From positions 62,001 through 126,000 of the forward strand of contig VFIW01000106.1 of the NCBI GenBank assembly GCA_006386115.1: a stretch of 64,000 nucleotides of DNA, in the 5' to 3' direction. The notes under the pieces were generated by a model that saw only the letters and a program-made list of their open reading frames with translations, was not told where the DNA came from and ran no database searches. A program made the position numbers and the translations under genes. This document shows positions 9,924 to 22,556 of this stretch, in pieces. The first letter of the stretch is position 1; the number at the start of each line of letters is the position of its first letter. The stretch comes from Globisporangium splendens (Eukaryota > Oomycota > Peronosporomycetes > Pythiales > Pythiaceae).

Positions 9924-12019
9924 ATGGAACTGCGGCGCATGAGAACCAGACGCCGCGGTGTCGACACGAGGCAGCAGGAGACCGGCGTCCCAGCCACCAT
10001 GGTGCTGGCCGGGAAGAGCATGAGTGCAGTGGTGATCACGAAGGCAGCACCGACACCGATCCCATTGGAATCGCCTGCGAAGCCACGGCTCAACGTAGCC
10101 GCAGAGCTATCCTTCCGTCCGCCTACTCGTGCGTGTATATGATTGCGTATGTGCATACTGGTCGCTCGTTGATTTGTGGCGTGCAATTTCGTGTCATGGT
10201 GAGCATACTAATCGCGCTTGTTGTGTCGTTTGTGGGTGACGAAGAGCTCTCGAAACCAGTTGAGACCTCGACGAAAGCGCCATTCCTGAAGAAAGCTTTG
10301 GTATTCTTCACGGGATCCGCACCAAGAAAACTTGATGGTAAGGGTTACATTTTAGCTATGTGTACGGAACGGCTGCACGTCTTGCGCATATGGTAAACCG
10401 ACATGGCTCGTGATTTTAGTTGTAGCATCAACAACACCTCGCTTTGCTTTGCAGTCCTTCGGTGGCGACGAAATCGGATCCGCCAAAACGCCATCCAATG
10501 GATTCCCACCACCAACGTCAGTCGACAAAATCACGCCTGAAGTCACGGCAAGGATCTCTACATCTGACTCTGGACCTGGAAATTTGTTCAAGCGCGATAG
10601 AAACAAATTTGAACGAGGCGAAGGAAAATTGTGCAAGCCAGGACTTCTAGACACCAAGATTTCTACGGAAAAAGTCCATGACGCTGAATCGTGTCAGAAG
10701 CAGCTGGACAAGGAAAACGTTATCCGAGGTTCTTCGAGTGGAGGGCTCCCTCTCGGTGGCAAGATGCGCGCACTGAACACGAAATTCACTTCGGGGACGC
10801 TCTCATTTACAGCAAAAGCAGATGGGCAGGCAGCTCTTACCACAAAGCCCCCGCTTCTGAAGAAAGTGTTCAGCTTCAAGCCTCAAGCTGAGTCAAGCAA
10901 ACTGACAGCTTTGAGCAAGGACACCACCGGAGAAAAGCTTGCGCTCACGCCCAGAGATGGAACCAAGCGATCATTCTCGATTGGTACTAAGCTGTCTTTC
11001 GAAGTTGGGAAAGCGCCACCACTGCTACCTGTGCAGAAGAAAAGAGTGCAACAACCGGAACCACAAGCGAACCCTTTGGCGTCCTCGAAGAAGGCAAAGC
11101 ATATCGAGGCTGCAGGTACGAAGAGTGACTTCGATTATGCAGTGTGCATGACGTTAAATTAACACCAGCTTTGCCTCAGCAAAACCCGCGATGAGCAACT
11201 TTACACCTTCATCGCGTTCGTTCGGGAAGCTGTCAAAAGAAAACATCAAGAAGTTCAATCAAAGCGAGGCAGAGTGAGTGCGCACGACAACACAATCCAC
11301 GGTGTAAACAGTGGAAGCAGTGCAATGTCATGGTTAATTCGTTGTTGCAGGCCATCTCGTCATGTGATCCCACCAGCAAGAGAAGACGAGGTGAACGCGG
11401 TGCCGATTTTTAGTGGCATTCAAAAGCAAGTGCCGAAGTCTCACGTCAGTGAAAGCGGTTTGAAGTGCGGTAAAGATTCTGAGAAGTATTTGAGCAGCTC
11501 CACTTCTGAAAGGCAATGTTTGAATTGCTTCATCTGCCACGAAAAGAAGCTCATTCAAACTTGTTGGCTTAGATTCATTACAAGTGACGATGAAAAGTTC
11601 CTGGTGTCTGAAAACGACCAGGTGAGCGAGAATGGGGGTATGAACAACCACTTTGATGCTTTATTGACGTTTATCTTGTGTTGTAGATAGACGCAGCAGA
11701 GGACGACAACATCAGCCTCAGAATCAAAAGCATCCAAGACTTCATCAATCAAACGTCGAAGGACGAAAGTTCAGCAGAGGACCAAATCTTGGACATGAAT
11801 GGTTTGTTTCGTCAGTTGCGGATGCCTGCACGTGGCACGCTCACTAACTGTATGAGCTTTGACTGCATAGTTACAATCGGAGACTGCCTTCTTGACATCC
11901 TAACTGATATCATTGCAGAAGAGGGTGGCATCGGACTTCATGAAATCTGCACCGAGTCCGGTGTAGATTGCGATTTTCTTTCAGATCCGATGGAGACCCA
12001 AGTGATGGATGATGAATAA
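9924..12019 (+). CDS. Unrecognised multi-exon disordered protein with two KEN motifs
   Basis: Exon ends were placed by splice sites and phase: last part of an early exon to 10337, then 10426-11115, 11180-11273, 11351-11621, 11687-11801 and 11919-12019. The first exon probably runs from ATG 9924 (or 9852) to about 10130, spliced to about 10248; this part is weak. The protein is Lys/Ser/Pro-rich and low in order, with repeated FLKKALVFF / LLKKVFSFKP-like segments, two KEN motifs (LDKENVIRG, LSKENIKKF), one Cys-rich stretch (CLNCFICHEKK) and an acidic C terminus ending METQVMDDE. KEN motifs serve APC/C-mediated destruction in cell-cycle proteins, so a mitotic role is possible, but I recognise no family. 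Confidence 0.55.
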
Positions 12020-12170
12020 ACGAAGCAATTAAACTCACAGCATAACGACACGATAACGAAAGCATGCAGGGAAATGGACTAATCATTACAATGCAACAGA
12101 GCTTTTCTCGCCATCACTCACTAGAGCAACACGATCAAGAGCGCAATCAGCCGCATTTGGACGCAACGAA

Positions 12171-15100
12171 TTAAACCCCAGACGTGCACCACTAAGATAA
12201 ACAAAGGTAAGAGCACAAGCACAGCGTTAGATCACCAAGGACTAGCACGATTCTTCGCATCCTGTCACAGTCATATTCGCCTACCTTCTTGAATTCGTCA
12301 AAGCTGAGTTTGCTGTCATTGTTGAGGTCTGCTTCTTTAAAGCACTGAGTCGCCGTCACTTTCGCGAGCTCCTCAGGACTCACGCCCATTTTCGTTTTCG
12401 GCGCGTCCGACGTTTCGTACATGACGCGGAAGATCGACGTCATGTAACTTACCATCTCGTCGAGCGTGATGTATCCATCGCCATTAATATCGTACAACTG
12501 GAAGGCTGCGCGCACTTTTTCGTCCATGCTTGATCCAGACAACACCGAGAGCCCGCTCGCCAGCTCGCCAAAGTCCACAGTGTTGCTTTTATTCGTATCA
12601 AATACTCGGAACAGCCGATGAATCATCGTGTCAGCATCTTGTCGTTCTTCGGCAGTAGCATGACCACCAGCGAGTTTAATGATTTGATCGAAGCATTTCT
12701 TGAACGCAGCAAAGCTCAGTTCCCCAGACGGCGCTGCTTCAGCAAAGATCTCAAACAAATCGTTCACTGCGTAGGAATCCAACTTCAGAAGATGACGAGC
12801 TTGACCCATGTTGGAGCTGCTCATGTCTAACGTTTCGCCGCTCGCTGACGTGATACCAGACAATAACGACGATGGGAACCCAGAGCTTGTTGGTGCTGTT
12901 ACACCCGATTCAATGTCGTTTTCTGCCGTTTTTTCGGGAGACTTCTCGCGTCCATTACTTTGGCCACCAGCAAGTAAGTTCCTTGCATGCTCCTGGTTTT
13001 CCGGCAGGAAACTACCAACTCCAGCAGCAGAAGCCTCAAAGCCAGGTGAGCGCGAGTACCAGCGCACAAACTCGTCAAAGCTCAGCTTCCCGTCGTGGTT
13101 CAAGTCTGCTTCCAGAAAACACTGCTCCGCGGTAATGACTGCGAGCTCCTCGGGCTGGACACCAAGCTTTGCGTGCGTGCCAGGACTGGTCTCGTACAAG
13201 ACCTTGAACACGCTCGTCAAATACTGCACCATTTCTTCCAAGGAAATGAACCCGTCTTGGTTCAGATCGTACAACGCAAACGCCGACCGAACTTTATCTT
13301 CACGGGTACCGCCACAAAGTACCGACAACCCGCTGCTCAGCTCACAGAAATCGACGATCCCGTTCCCGTCTGTATCGAAAATCGTAAACAGGCGATCCAG
13401 GATCATGCGCAAGCGCTCGAGACGTTGCTCGTCATTCTTGAACTCTTCGTCAATCAGTTCTTCGAAACATTCTTCAAACGCTTCCCGAGAAATGGTCCCG
13501 TCATCTGAACAGCGATTCGCAAAGATCTCGAAGACCTCGTCAGGAGCGTAATTCTCCAAGTGGGTCATCTCCTTCACTACTTGGAGACTCACCCAATCTG
13601 GAACGTGGCTCTGGTTGACTACGGACGAAGGCTGCATGTACCACTGGCTAAACTCTTCAAACGAAAGCTTCCCGTCTTTGTCAAGATCAGCTTCTGCGAA
13701 CGCTTGCTCCGCAGTGATAGCGCCAAGCTCTTCTGCAGAGACACCCATTCGCGATTCGCTTTCTGGATCTACTTCAAAGAGCACTTTGAACACTGAGGTA
13801 AGATACAAACGCATCTCACCCAGCGAGATGTACCCGTCGCGGTTCACATCGTAAAGGTTGAATGCCGCGCGCACTTTATCGGTCTCACTTCCGCCGCACA
13901 GAACGGAAAGGCCACTAGCGAGCTCGTTGAAATCGACGACACCGTTCTTGTCCGTGTCAAACAACGCGAAGATGCGATCCACGAGGAATCGAAGTCGGTC
14001 GCTTGATTCCTGGTCTTGCTGCTGACCGTGGAACTGATCAAACGCCTTCCGGAAGCTTTCTTCGTTCAAGGTTCCATCTTTTGTCACAAACTTACGGAAG
14101 CTTTCCAAGACCTGAGTGGGGGTGTACGAGCCCAAATTCGTCAATCGACGCACTTCACGCAGTGAAATCCATTCGGGAATGTTGTTCTGGATGAGCCGCT
14201 CAATGTTTGCCGCACTGGAGCGAGTATACCACTTGCGGAACTCGGCAAACGTCAACCGTCCATCATGGTCCAAGTCAGCTTCCATGAACGCCTGCTGTGC
14301 GGTACGAGCGCCAAGACTCTCAGCAGATTCGTTCTCCAGCTGCTTCAGCGCGTTTGGTGACGCTTCTTTCAGCACTTTGAACACCGACGTCAAGTACCGC
14401 GTCATCTCCTCCATCGAGACGAAACCATCTCCATTGTAGTCGTAAAGCGCGAAAGCAGCGCGCACTTTGTCGTCCGACGTGCCTCCGCAGAACACGGAGA
14501 GTCCACTCGAAATCTCGCTGAAGTCCACGAGACCGTTCTTGTCCACATCAAACAGTTCAAAAAGGCGATTCAAGATGGCATTGATATGCTCGTACTCTTC
14601 AGCCTTGATGCCTTGATTGCTGGAAATAATCTTGCGGAAACACTCGTCAAAAGCTTCACGAGACACATACCCTTGATCATCAGCACAATCAGCAAGCGCT
14701 TCGAACACTTCCATTGGGGAAAAGGACTCAAGATTTGTCAATCGACGCGCTTCCGCCAGACTAAACAGTTGCTCACCGTTTTTGGCGACCTCACCAATCC
14801 CACCAGGTTGCTGGTACCATTGCTGGAACTCTTCAAGAGTCAAACGTCCATCGTGGTCTGCATCTGCTTCGGCAAAAGCTTGTTGAGCTGTCACTTGCCC
14901 CAACTCTTCAGGAGAAACACCCAGATTCTTCGTATCAGGAGACACTTGGAACAAGACTCGGAAGACGGACGTCAAGTATCGCGTCATTTCGTCCAGTGAG
15001 ATGAATCCATCGCCATTGAAGTCAAACAACGAAAACGCTGCTTGCACCTTTTGGTCCTTCGTGCCGCCGCACAACACCGACAACCCACTCGCGAGCTCAC

Positions 15101-18100
15101 CAAAATCCACGTATCCACTGCCATCCGAGTCGAACAGGTCGAACAGACCGTCCACGACTTCCTTGATCTTGTCTTTCGTCGCATCAGACATGTTTTCCAG
15201 GCTTTGCTTCCCGCTGCCATCGGTTCCATGCATGATCTTGCGGAAGCTTGAATTGAAAGCGTCTCTCGAGAGAAGCCCGTTGTTGTTCGCTTCGCTTGCA
15301 AAGATCTCGAAGACTTCGTCCGGTTCGAACTGAGCCAGATTCGTCAGCTGCTTGATCTCATTCAGCGGCATCCATCGCAACGAGGAATCCACCACCGCGT
15401 TCTTCGCAACGACACTACTGATGCCTGCTTGAGATGGAGACGTGTACCATGTCAAGAACTCATCGTAGCTCAACTTGCCATCTTTATTCTGGTCAGCCTC
15501 CAGGAACGCTTGTTCGGCAGTGACGATGCCGAGCTCTTCAGCAGACACACCCGTTTCTTGTCTCATCTCCGGTTGCACCTCGTACAACACCCTAAAGATT
15601 GCTGTCAAGTACCGCTTCATCTCATCCAAAGAGATGTACCCATCTCCATTGAAATCGTACAATCGGAACGCCGCTTTCACCTTCGCATCCCGAGCTCCCT
15701 TGCAAAGCACCGAGAGTCCACTCGCGAGCTCGCTGAAGTCAATCTGACCGTTTCCGTCTTGATCAAACACATCGAACAAACGATCGACTATCACTTTCGC
15801 GCGCAGCTTTTCTGCGTCCGTGCGAGGGTGCGACGCCATTTCGATGATCTCGAGAAAGCACTTGTCGAACGAATCGCGCTGCAAGAGTCCATCTTCATCC
15901 GCATGCTCGGCAAATCGTTCAAAGACTTCGACAACGTCCATATTACCCAAATTGGTGAGCCGACGAACTTCATTGAGGTCGAGCGGTGCAACAATCGCGT
16001 TGAACGAGGACTGCTCCGGCGACGTGTACCACTTTTTAAACTCATCGAAGTTCAGTCTGCCGTCATGGTTCAAGTCGGCGTCGGCAAAGATCTCCGCAGA
16101 CGTCACCACAGCCAGGTCGTCAGCAGAAATGCCCAGCTTCTGCTCTCGAGTTGGGTCTAACGCGTACAGCAACTTGAATACCGATCCGAGGTAGTGCACC
16201 ATCTCTTCTTCAGAGATGAGTCCATCCCCGTTGGTATCGTACAGATCAAATGCTGCCTGCACCTTTGCATCACGGCTGTTGCCACCGCACAGCACAGATA
16301 ATCCGCTCGACAACTCGTTGAAATCAACAAATCCGTTCTTGTCGGTATCGAACGCAGTAAACAGCCGGTCAATCACTTCATGCACACGGCTGCTTTCTTC
16401 TGGGCTGAGTTGCGTCGAAGATGCCGAGCAGAGGTACTTGTAGAAGCAAGAGTCGAAAGCTTGGCGCGAGATACGACCTTCTTTGTCGACAGCTGTCGAG
16501 AACAACTCGGTCACTTTGTCCAACGCGATGTCTTTCAAACCAGAGAGTTTCTTTGCGACCTCGATTGGAATCACATCGGTCGACGCCTGGCCTTGGTTGC
16601 CAGGACGTTCATTGACAGCACTTGACGAAATTAGTTGCGCACTAGACGCCTGAACTTGAGGTGACGCAGCCAATAGCGGATTATGGTGGCTCAGCCACTC
16701 GCGAAACTCTTCGAAGCTCAACTGACGATCGCGATTCCGGTCAAAAGCCTGAAAGCATTCTTGAGTCGTCGCAGCCGCCAGCTCTCGCGAAGTCAAACCC
16801 GTCTGAGTCTCCAACTGGGGTGACGCTTTGTAGAGTACCTTGAACACGCCTGTCAAGTAGGAATCCATTTCCTCCGGCGAGATGAATCCATCTTTGTTCA
16901 GATCGTACAAACGGAACAGAGAGCGCGCCTTGTCCTCCAAGCTACCGCCACAGAGAACAGACAGACCCGCACCGAGCTCTTGTACATCGATTGTACCGTT
17001 GCGGTCAGTATCGAACAGCACAAAGAGCTCTTCCAGCAGTTGCCGCGTTTTCGCTTGCGTATCACGATCGATCAGCCCTTCTTTCGCTAGCAGCTTGTTG
17101 AAGCAACGAAAGAACGTGACTTGCGACAGGTTCCCGTCTTGGTCTGCCGATGCTTGGAAAAAGTCAAAGATATCGTTGACGTCATACGAGCTCAGGTTTG
17201 TGAGCGTTTTCATCTCCTTGAGCCGTTCCTTTGACAACGGAGTGACTGGGGGAAGCGTGCCGTTCGGTTTAGCAGCCTGAGCCTGAGCAAACGCTCCAAA
17301 GTTGAACATGTGCTGGGTGCCGTACCATTTCGTGAACTCGTTGAAGCTGAGACGACCGTCATGATTCAAATCCGCCTTCGAGAACGCATCCTGGGTCGTC
17401 ACGCGAGCCAGCCTCTCGGGCGTCACACCCCCCATTTGCTTCTGGGTTGATGGAGAAGTCGTGAAGATGATGCGGAACACCGAGCAGAGGTACGTTTCCA
17501 TCTCGATTTTCGAAATGAAGCCGTCTTGGTTCACGTCAAAGAGGCTGAATGCTGCTTTGATCTTCTCGTGCTGATTCCCTCTGCAAAACACCGAGATGCC
17601 GCTCGACAGCTCGCAGAAATCCACAAATCCGTCGTTGTCAGTGTCAAAGTCGTTGAACACTGTGTCCAGAATCTTGTGCATCTTCTTGGACTCTTGTGTC
17701 GTAAGCGTTCGCTTCGTGATTGCCGATTGCTCTTCTGCGAGTTCGTCAAACACCTCGTGGAAAGCTTCTCGACCAAGCACACCGTCATCGTTCACCTTGG
17801 CCGCGAGAATCTCAAAAACGTCGTTAGGCGTCCGATCGCGAAGACTCGTGAGCGATGCAATCAGATCGATTGACGCCAGTGCGCTTTGCGCGATCGAAAT
17901 CTGTGGAGCAGGTGCTGGAACTGATGGCGGCGGAGCTGACGCAGGTTGCAAGCTCATCCCCATTGGGTTCGATGAGTACCACTTGCGGAATTCCTCCAGC
18001 GAGAGAAGGTCATCGTGGTTCAAATCCGCTTCCAAGAACGCCTGCTTCGTCGTGTACGATGCAAGCGCTCTCGCATCAATGGACAAATTCTGCTTCAAGA

Positions 18101-19856
18101 GTGGATTCGTCTCGTACATCACATTAAACACCGCGGTCAGATACTTTTCCATCTCTTCCTGAGTGATAAACCCATCGCCGTTTGCATCAAAGAGGGAAAA
18201 TGCGGCCACCACTTTCTCTTCTTGGGTTCCTCCACATAGAACTGAGAGCCCGCTACTCAGTTCAACGAAATCCACGGCATCGTTTCCATCGACATCGAAC
18301 GAATTGAACAGGCGATCCAAAAAGCGTGTGATCTCACGTGTCGGCTCTCGACTCTGCTTCTTGAGAATCGAGTAGAAGCAGCGCTTAAAGTCGTCTCTCG
18401 TCAAAACATCTCCGCCAGCACCACCATTCGGTCCTTGCAAGACGACGGAGCTAAAGATCGCAAACAAATCGTCGGCTCGGAACGCTGAAAGCCCAGTCAA
18501 TTCTCGAAGACGAGCAAGTGTCAGATCACTGTCTCCATTCACGCTTGCTCCACCGTTCTGAAGATCTGTTGAAGGCTTGAATGCCGCAGCAGCGCGCTGG
18601 GGGATGAACTGCGTCGGGCCAGGCTTCGAGTACCACTCGCGAAAGGCTTCATACGAGAGCTTGCCCTCTTCGTTCAAGGGCGATTCGCGGAAGCACTGAC
18701 GCGCAGTCACCACACCGAGTTCCTGCGGACTCACCCTAGAATTGCACACCCGCAGACAACAACATAAACAGTTAAGTCATCACCTCCAGCACCACAGCGA
18801 GTTGCAAATAATTGCGTACTTGTTTTGCTGGAAGAGCTCTGGCGACGTTACTTCGATGACGTGGAAGACGGACGTCAGGTATTTCACCATTTCTTCGATC
18901 GAAATGAATCCGTCGTTGTCCACGTCGTACAATTCAAAAGTGAGTCGGATCTTCTCATCGCGTTCCCCGGACGCCAGCACCGACACGCCGCCGAGAAACT
19001 CAGCCACGTCGATGACGCCATGTTGCTCCTTCTTGTGGTCAAACATCTCAAAGAGACGCGTGAACATCTTGCGTGCAAGAGGATCGTACCGTCCAGACTA
19101 GATCCGATGTAAACAGAGGTCGTCAGCACGTTGATAATGCAATTACATCAGAGTCTGCACGCCACTTACCTGGGACAAGATCTTTTCGAGGCACCGATCA
19201 AACGTGGTGCGATCAAGCGCACCTGTTGGACACGCCTGCGTGAACACGTTGACCAATTGCGGCAACTCAAAGTCCGTGAGATCCAATTCGCGGATGAATT
19301 CATCGTCATCGCTTTGATCGTCGTCGCCATCGGTGTCTGCCTCAACCTCATGGCCGGTCGGCGAACCGCGCCGCATACGTGCGAGTCGCTCATGATCCAC
19401 CTGGTTATCGATCTCATCATCTTCATCGTCCTCACTTCCGTACTGAAGCGAGCGCTGCACGTACATCGGTTGCTTCTCGCGCTTGGGAGAGTGGTGTCGC
19501 GCGCGATGGTGGCGCGAGCGACTGCGCTTCGACGTCTCCGCCTTCCGGTTTTCCGTTGCGTCATGCTCAAACTCATGATCCTCATCATCTTCATTCACAC
19601 CATCCAGGATGACCTCGTACGTCCCGTTCTCGAACATCTCGGGCGATCGGCTCACGAGCGACAGCGGGAACACGACGTGGTGCTTGACGTCTTTGACTGC
19701 GATCGGCGTCGCGCGTTGCGGCAGGCGGAAGCCCGCAGCCACGCAGCGCTGGAGCTCCGGCAGTGGCAGGTTCGGGTACACGAGCACGTCGAGCGCGCGC
19801 GCGCCTCTGAAGCGGAGCGTGACGGCGCTCACGCGCAGCGGCGGCAGCGGACGCAT
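12171..19856 (-). CDS. Giant tandem EF-hand protein, eleven calaxin-like units
   Basis: Exons 19170-19856, 18820-19097, 12285-18735 and 12171-12191 join in frame to 2,478 aa. Residues about 1-80 look like a ubiquitin- or PB1-like domain, then an acidic/basic disordered linker (to about 190). Eleven units of about 195-200 residues follow. Each has a degenerate first EF-hand (EVFEIFA...DGxLSREAF), a loop in FDxDxNGxVDFxEL, the signature SGLSVLCGG, a loop in YDxNGDGFISxEEM, and a third loop in ADLNHDGKLSFxEF followed by WY. Unit 1 has two weak loops. That gives about 30 canonical calcium loops. Units resemble the calcium sensor calaxin (EFCAB1) more than calmodulin. The last intron splits the final unit just before its WY-like end (KK then WCTSGV). 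Confidence 0.85.
12285..18735 (-). repeat. Ten tandem ~590-nt coding repeats in one exon
   Basis: Within this single 6.45-kb exon the same ~195-200-codon EF-hand unit recurs ten times. SGLSVLCGG, SGISVFCRG, AGLSVLCGG and similar variants mark each copy. The copies are clearly diverged, so this is old intragenic duplication, not an assembly stutter. The eleventh, N-terminal unit is in exon 2. Confidence 0.85.
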
Positions 19857-20253
19857 GGCGTTCTCTCTTCTCGGGTACTTCTCTCTCGATGGCGCTTCCT
19901 GAAGATAAACTGGTTGCTATATCTTCGAGATGAGAGGGAGGCAGCTTGGCACAAAAAAGACACACACCGTCAGAAAAGTAATATTCAATCGGACGTTGGA
20001 TTGGGGGTACGTTGTTTTGGACAGGAGGGTTGCGCTTGTTGTCGAACAATGAAAAGAGCGAAAAGCAACCATCAATCAAACGTTTGATTGCAGGTGGAAG
20101 CTGGGGTACGTCTTTTTGAGGGGGTACGTTTAGTCGAACAAAGAGGATCGCTGTGGATAATTGGTCAAAAAGAATACTTTCTGTGTGTATGATTGGTTGA
20201 AAATGCAATCATTTCTGGATAAATCGAATTGCTTTGCTTGTTGCATTTGGACC
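19857..20253. promoter_or_regulatory. Divergent promoter with palindrome and GGGGTACGT repeats
   Basis: These 397 bp lie between the giant EF-hand gene (-) and the next gene (+). They hold a perfect 18-bp palindrome, CAATCAAACGTTTGATTG, at 20073-20090. GGGGTACGT occurs three times (near 20004, 20103 and 20120), and GTCGAACA occurs near 20041 and 20133. This is repeated, symmetrical architecture typical of binding sites; the factor is unknown. Confidence 0.5.
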
Positions 20254-21427
20254 ATGCGACGACGAAGATTGGCGCTGCGGCAGATCGAGGAGACGGCGCA
20301 GGATGTGAGCGACAGCGACGAGCAGAACGAAGGCGACGACGCGACGCACAAGCTCGCGCAGCAGGCGGAGGAGCCGAACTTCAACTTGTTCGGGACGGCG
20401 GTTGCCAGTGGCGCCGCTGGTGGTCGTGTTACGACGTCGACGATCGCGATCCTGCTGAGCGATGAGGACGACGACATGGGTGGCGCATTGCCGTTGCAAG
20501 CGGAGCGAACGTCGACGTCCCGACGCAATTCCAGTAAGAAAGCAAAGGCCAAGAGTGCGACTGACGACAGAAGCAATGGCGGCGTTGAGGATAGCAACCG
20601 CATCTTCCAGCTGTACCAGGAAGGTCTCACGTCGGACCAGATCCTGCAACTCGCATTCATACGCCGACGGGTACGCGTCATTTACTTACGTCCACTCGAA
20701 TATTACTGAACGTTTGTTTAACATGCTTGTTGTCTACCGGTAGGTACCACGATCTCTGCAGAAGAAAAGTGTGACTCGGGGCGAGGAATTCGTGCTGCCG
20801 CACCCGACAGTCAGTGTGAAGGATCTGCTGCCTGCGCCGTCAGACAGCATCAATCTGCGCGATCTCTTCACGTCGCAACAGAAGCCGTCGTTGCAGCCAT
20901 TGTCATCTGCAACCAGCAAAGCGCATTCATCCACGGCATCCTCTGTATTACCAAACGAGGTTGCAGATCGACTTGCAAGTGCCAGAAAGTATTTCTTCAC
21001 TCCAGAAGAAGCGCCGTTGGAAGAGAGGCACGCTTGGTCAGTGATCACCGAAAGCGGTTGGAACCAACTCCACAAGGAGCTTCAGGCTGAAGATGTGCAT
21101 ACGAAGAGACTCGCGAGTCTCACTGCAATCTGCACGTTGCTGCGAGATTGTCGGAGCGATGCGCTTGCGCGCTTCATATGGGAGAAGCTACTCGTCGCGC
21201 TCTTCGTTGAGAATTGCAGCAATCCAGGTGAACCTGAGCTCTTGCAGATCCAAGAGTTACTTACGGCTCTCCTGCGTCAGGAGTACTTCCAAACCATGGC
21301 GCCAAAGGATTTCCGTGCCGCAGTGCGTGCAAAGAACCTCCGCCACGCAGTGAACGGCGATGCGCTCGGTGCCCAACTGGAGCTGCAGTTGCTCACAGTT
21401 TACCACCAGCTGCGGCAGCAAAAGTGA
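20254..21427 (+). CDS. Unrecognised conserved-looking two-exon protein
   Basis: Exons 20254-20670 and 20744-21427 (phase 0, donor GTACGC, acceptor CCGGTAG) give 366 aa. The start is MRRRRLALRQIEE. The N-terminal third is acidic, Ser-rich and probably disordered, with ILLSDEDDD resembling a SUMO-interacting motif. A predicted short helical segment (FQLYQEGLTSDQILQLAF) spans the region before the intron. The C-terminal ~130 residues look like an all-helical domain (LASLTAICTLL, ARFIWEKLLVALF, LLTALLRQEYF). I do not recognise the family. Coding is well supported by open length, composition and clean splice sites. Confidence 0.6.
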
Positions 21428-21717
21428 GACGCACACACAACTTCTGGCTGAGTCAGTGAGGAAAATGGCTCGAGAGATGCATTCCACACTTCTTAGTCAC
21501 ACATCGCCAAGCAGAGTAAAAATTGTTTTGACCGTATTTCAGAGGTTTTTATTCTCGCGATTTGTATAATAGATTCTGGTGCAGTTTTGGTGGAGTCGCC
21601 AGTCCCACACTCGTTGTTCCCTTCATGCACTCACAATCAATCAGAGCATCACGCGGCACCATGGTGATGACTCAAACGGCAGCACCACACGCCAATTAAC
21701 CACACAAAGCAGACACG

Positions 21718-22218
21718 ATGGCGCACATGTCGGGCTTGGCTCTCGCATCAGCGTTCTGTCGACCGCCGCCAGTTGTCTCCAAGAAGCAATCGGCAGACTC
21801 GACTCGCGATGACTCGGAAGCAAGCAGCAGTGGTGCCGAGCCATCAACGTCGCCGTCGTCGACACCGCCATTGCCAATCGTTATCGATCCTGGACAAGCT
21901 GCATCCGAGTCTGAGTGCCGTCGTGCTTCTGATCGATCTCCTCCACAGCCCCAAGTCCGACAACATGAACGACAGCCGTCGTCTATGATTCAAGACCAAC
22001 TGGATGCGGTGCATCTGGACATGAAGAATCTCAAGTCGTAGCGCATGGCGATCGAAAACGCCAAGCTGGAGCTCGAGTACGCGAACCTCGAGGCGAAGCT
22101 GCAGCTCGAGAAGCAGCGCATGACGCTCGAGACGTTGAAGCTCGCGGTGAATCTCGGCGTCATCACGCAGGAGGAGATCGTCGCGAAAGGATGAGAGGCG
22201 CTCGCGATCGACGGATGA
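21718..22218 (+). pseudogene. Broken paralogue of the downstream finger/coiled-coil gene
   Basis: The frame from ATG 21718 reaches a TAG at 22039-22041. It continues in the same frame with the coiled-coil tail seen intact in the gene at 22557-23249, up to a second stop (TGA 22192-22194). Against the paralogue, both stops sit where it has CAG and CGA, so both are C-to-T changes. The zinc-finger N terminus of the paralogue is missing; here the protein begins with a Ser/Pro-rich segment. The shared part runs from SESECRRASDRSPP to GVITQEE. Confidence 0.65.
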
Positions 22219-22556
22219 TTGACAACTAATAGCCATCGCGTGTGTGTATGCTAAGCATGTGGGTGTTGTATATGCGAGGAAATCACCATTGGCATGGCAT
22301 GGCGTTTGGCGCCATTAAAGAGCGCATCAAAGCCGTTAGGAAAGTGAAAGTTTCCTGATTTGGTCTGCCTAGTGTGAAGCAGCTGTGACTACAAAGAGAC
22401 CAGCAGACAACCATGTTGCGATACAGTTGCAGAAGATAGTTTGAGTTGCATTTGCAGCTCAATGTTGCATTCAAGTTGCAAGAAGATTAAGTTGCAGCTG
22501 TCACTCAACCAAGCCATCAATTCAAACCTTCACCGCGCAAAGCGACAGCAACAACG
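22219..22556. other. Intergenic spacer between paralogues
   Basis: These 338 bp include TTGCAG/TTGCAA-rich repeats around 22415-22500 just upstream of the intact paralogue. The text after the pseudogene resembles that after the intact gene (GTATGCTAAG-ATGT, GGCG--GCCATT-AAGAGCGCAT), which supports duplication of a block larger than the coding region. No other gene is seen. Confidence 0.45.

Noticed and set aside
9659..10186. 175-codon minus frame
   Set aside because: It overlaps the likely first exon of the KEN-box gene and the transporter 3' end, with no recognisable domain.
19131..20087. 318-codon plus frame over the EF-hand first exon
   Set aside because: Shadow of the acidic and basic repeats on the minus strand.
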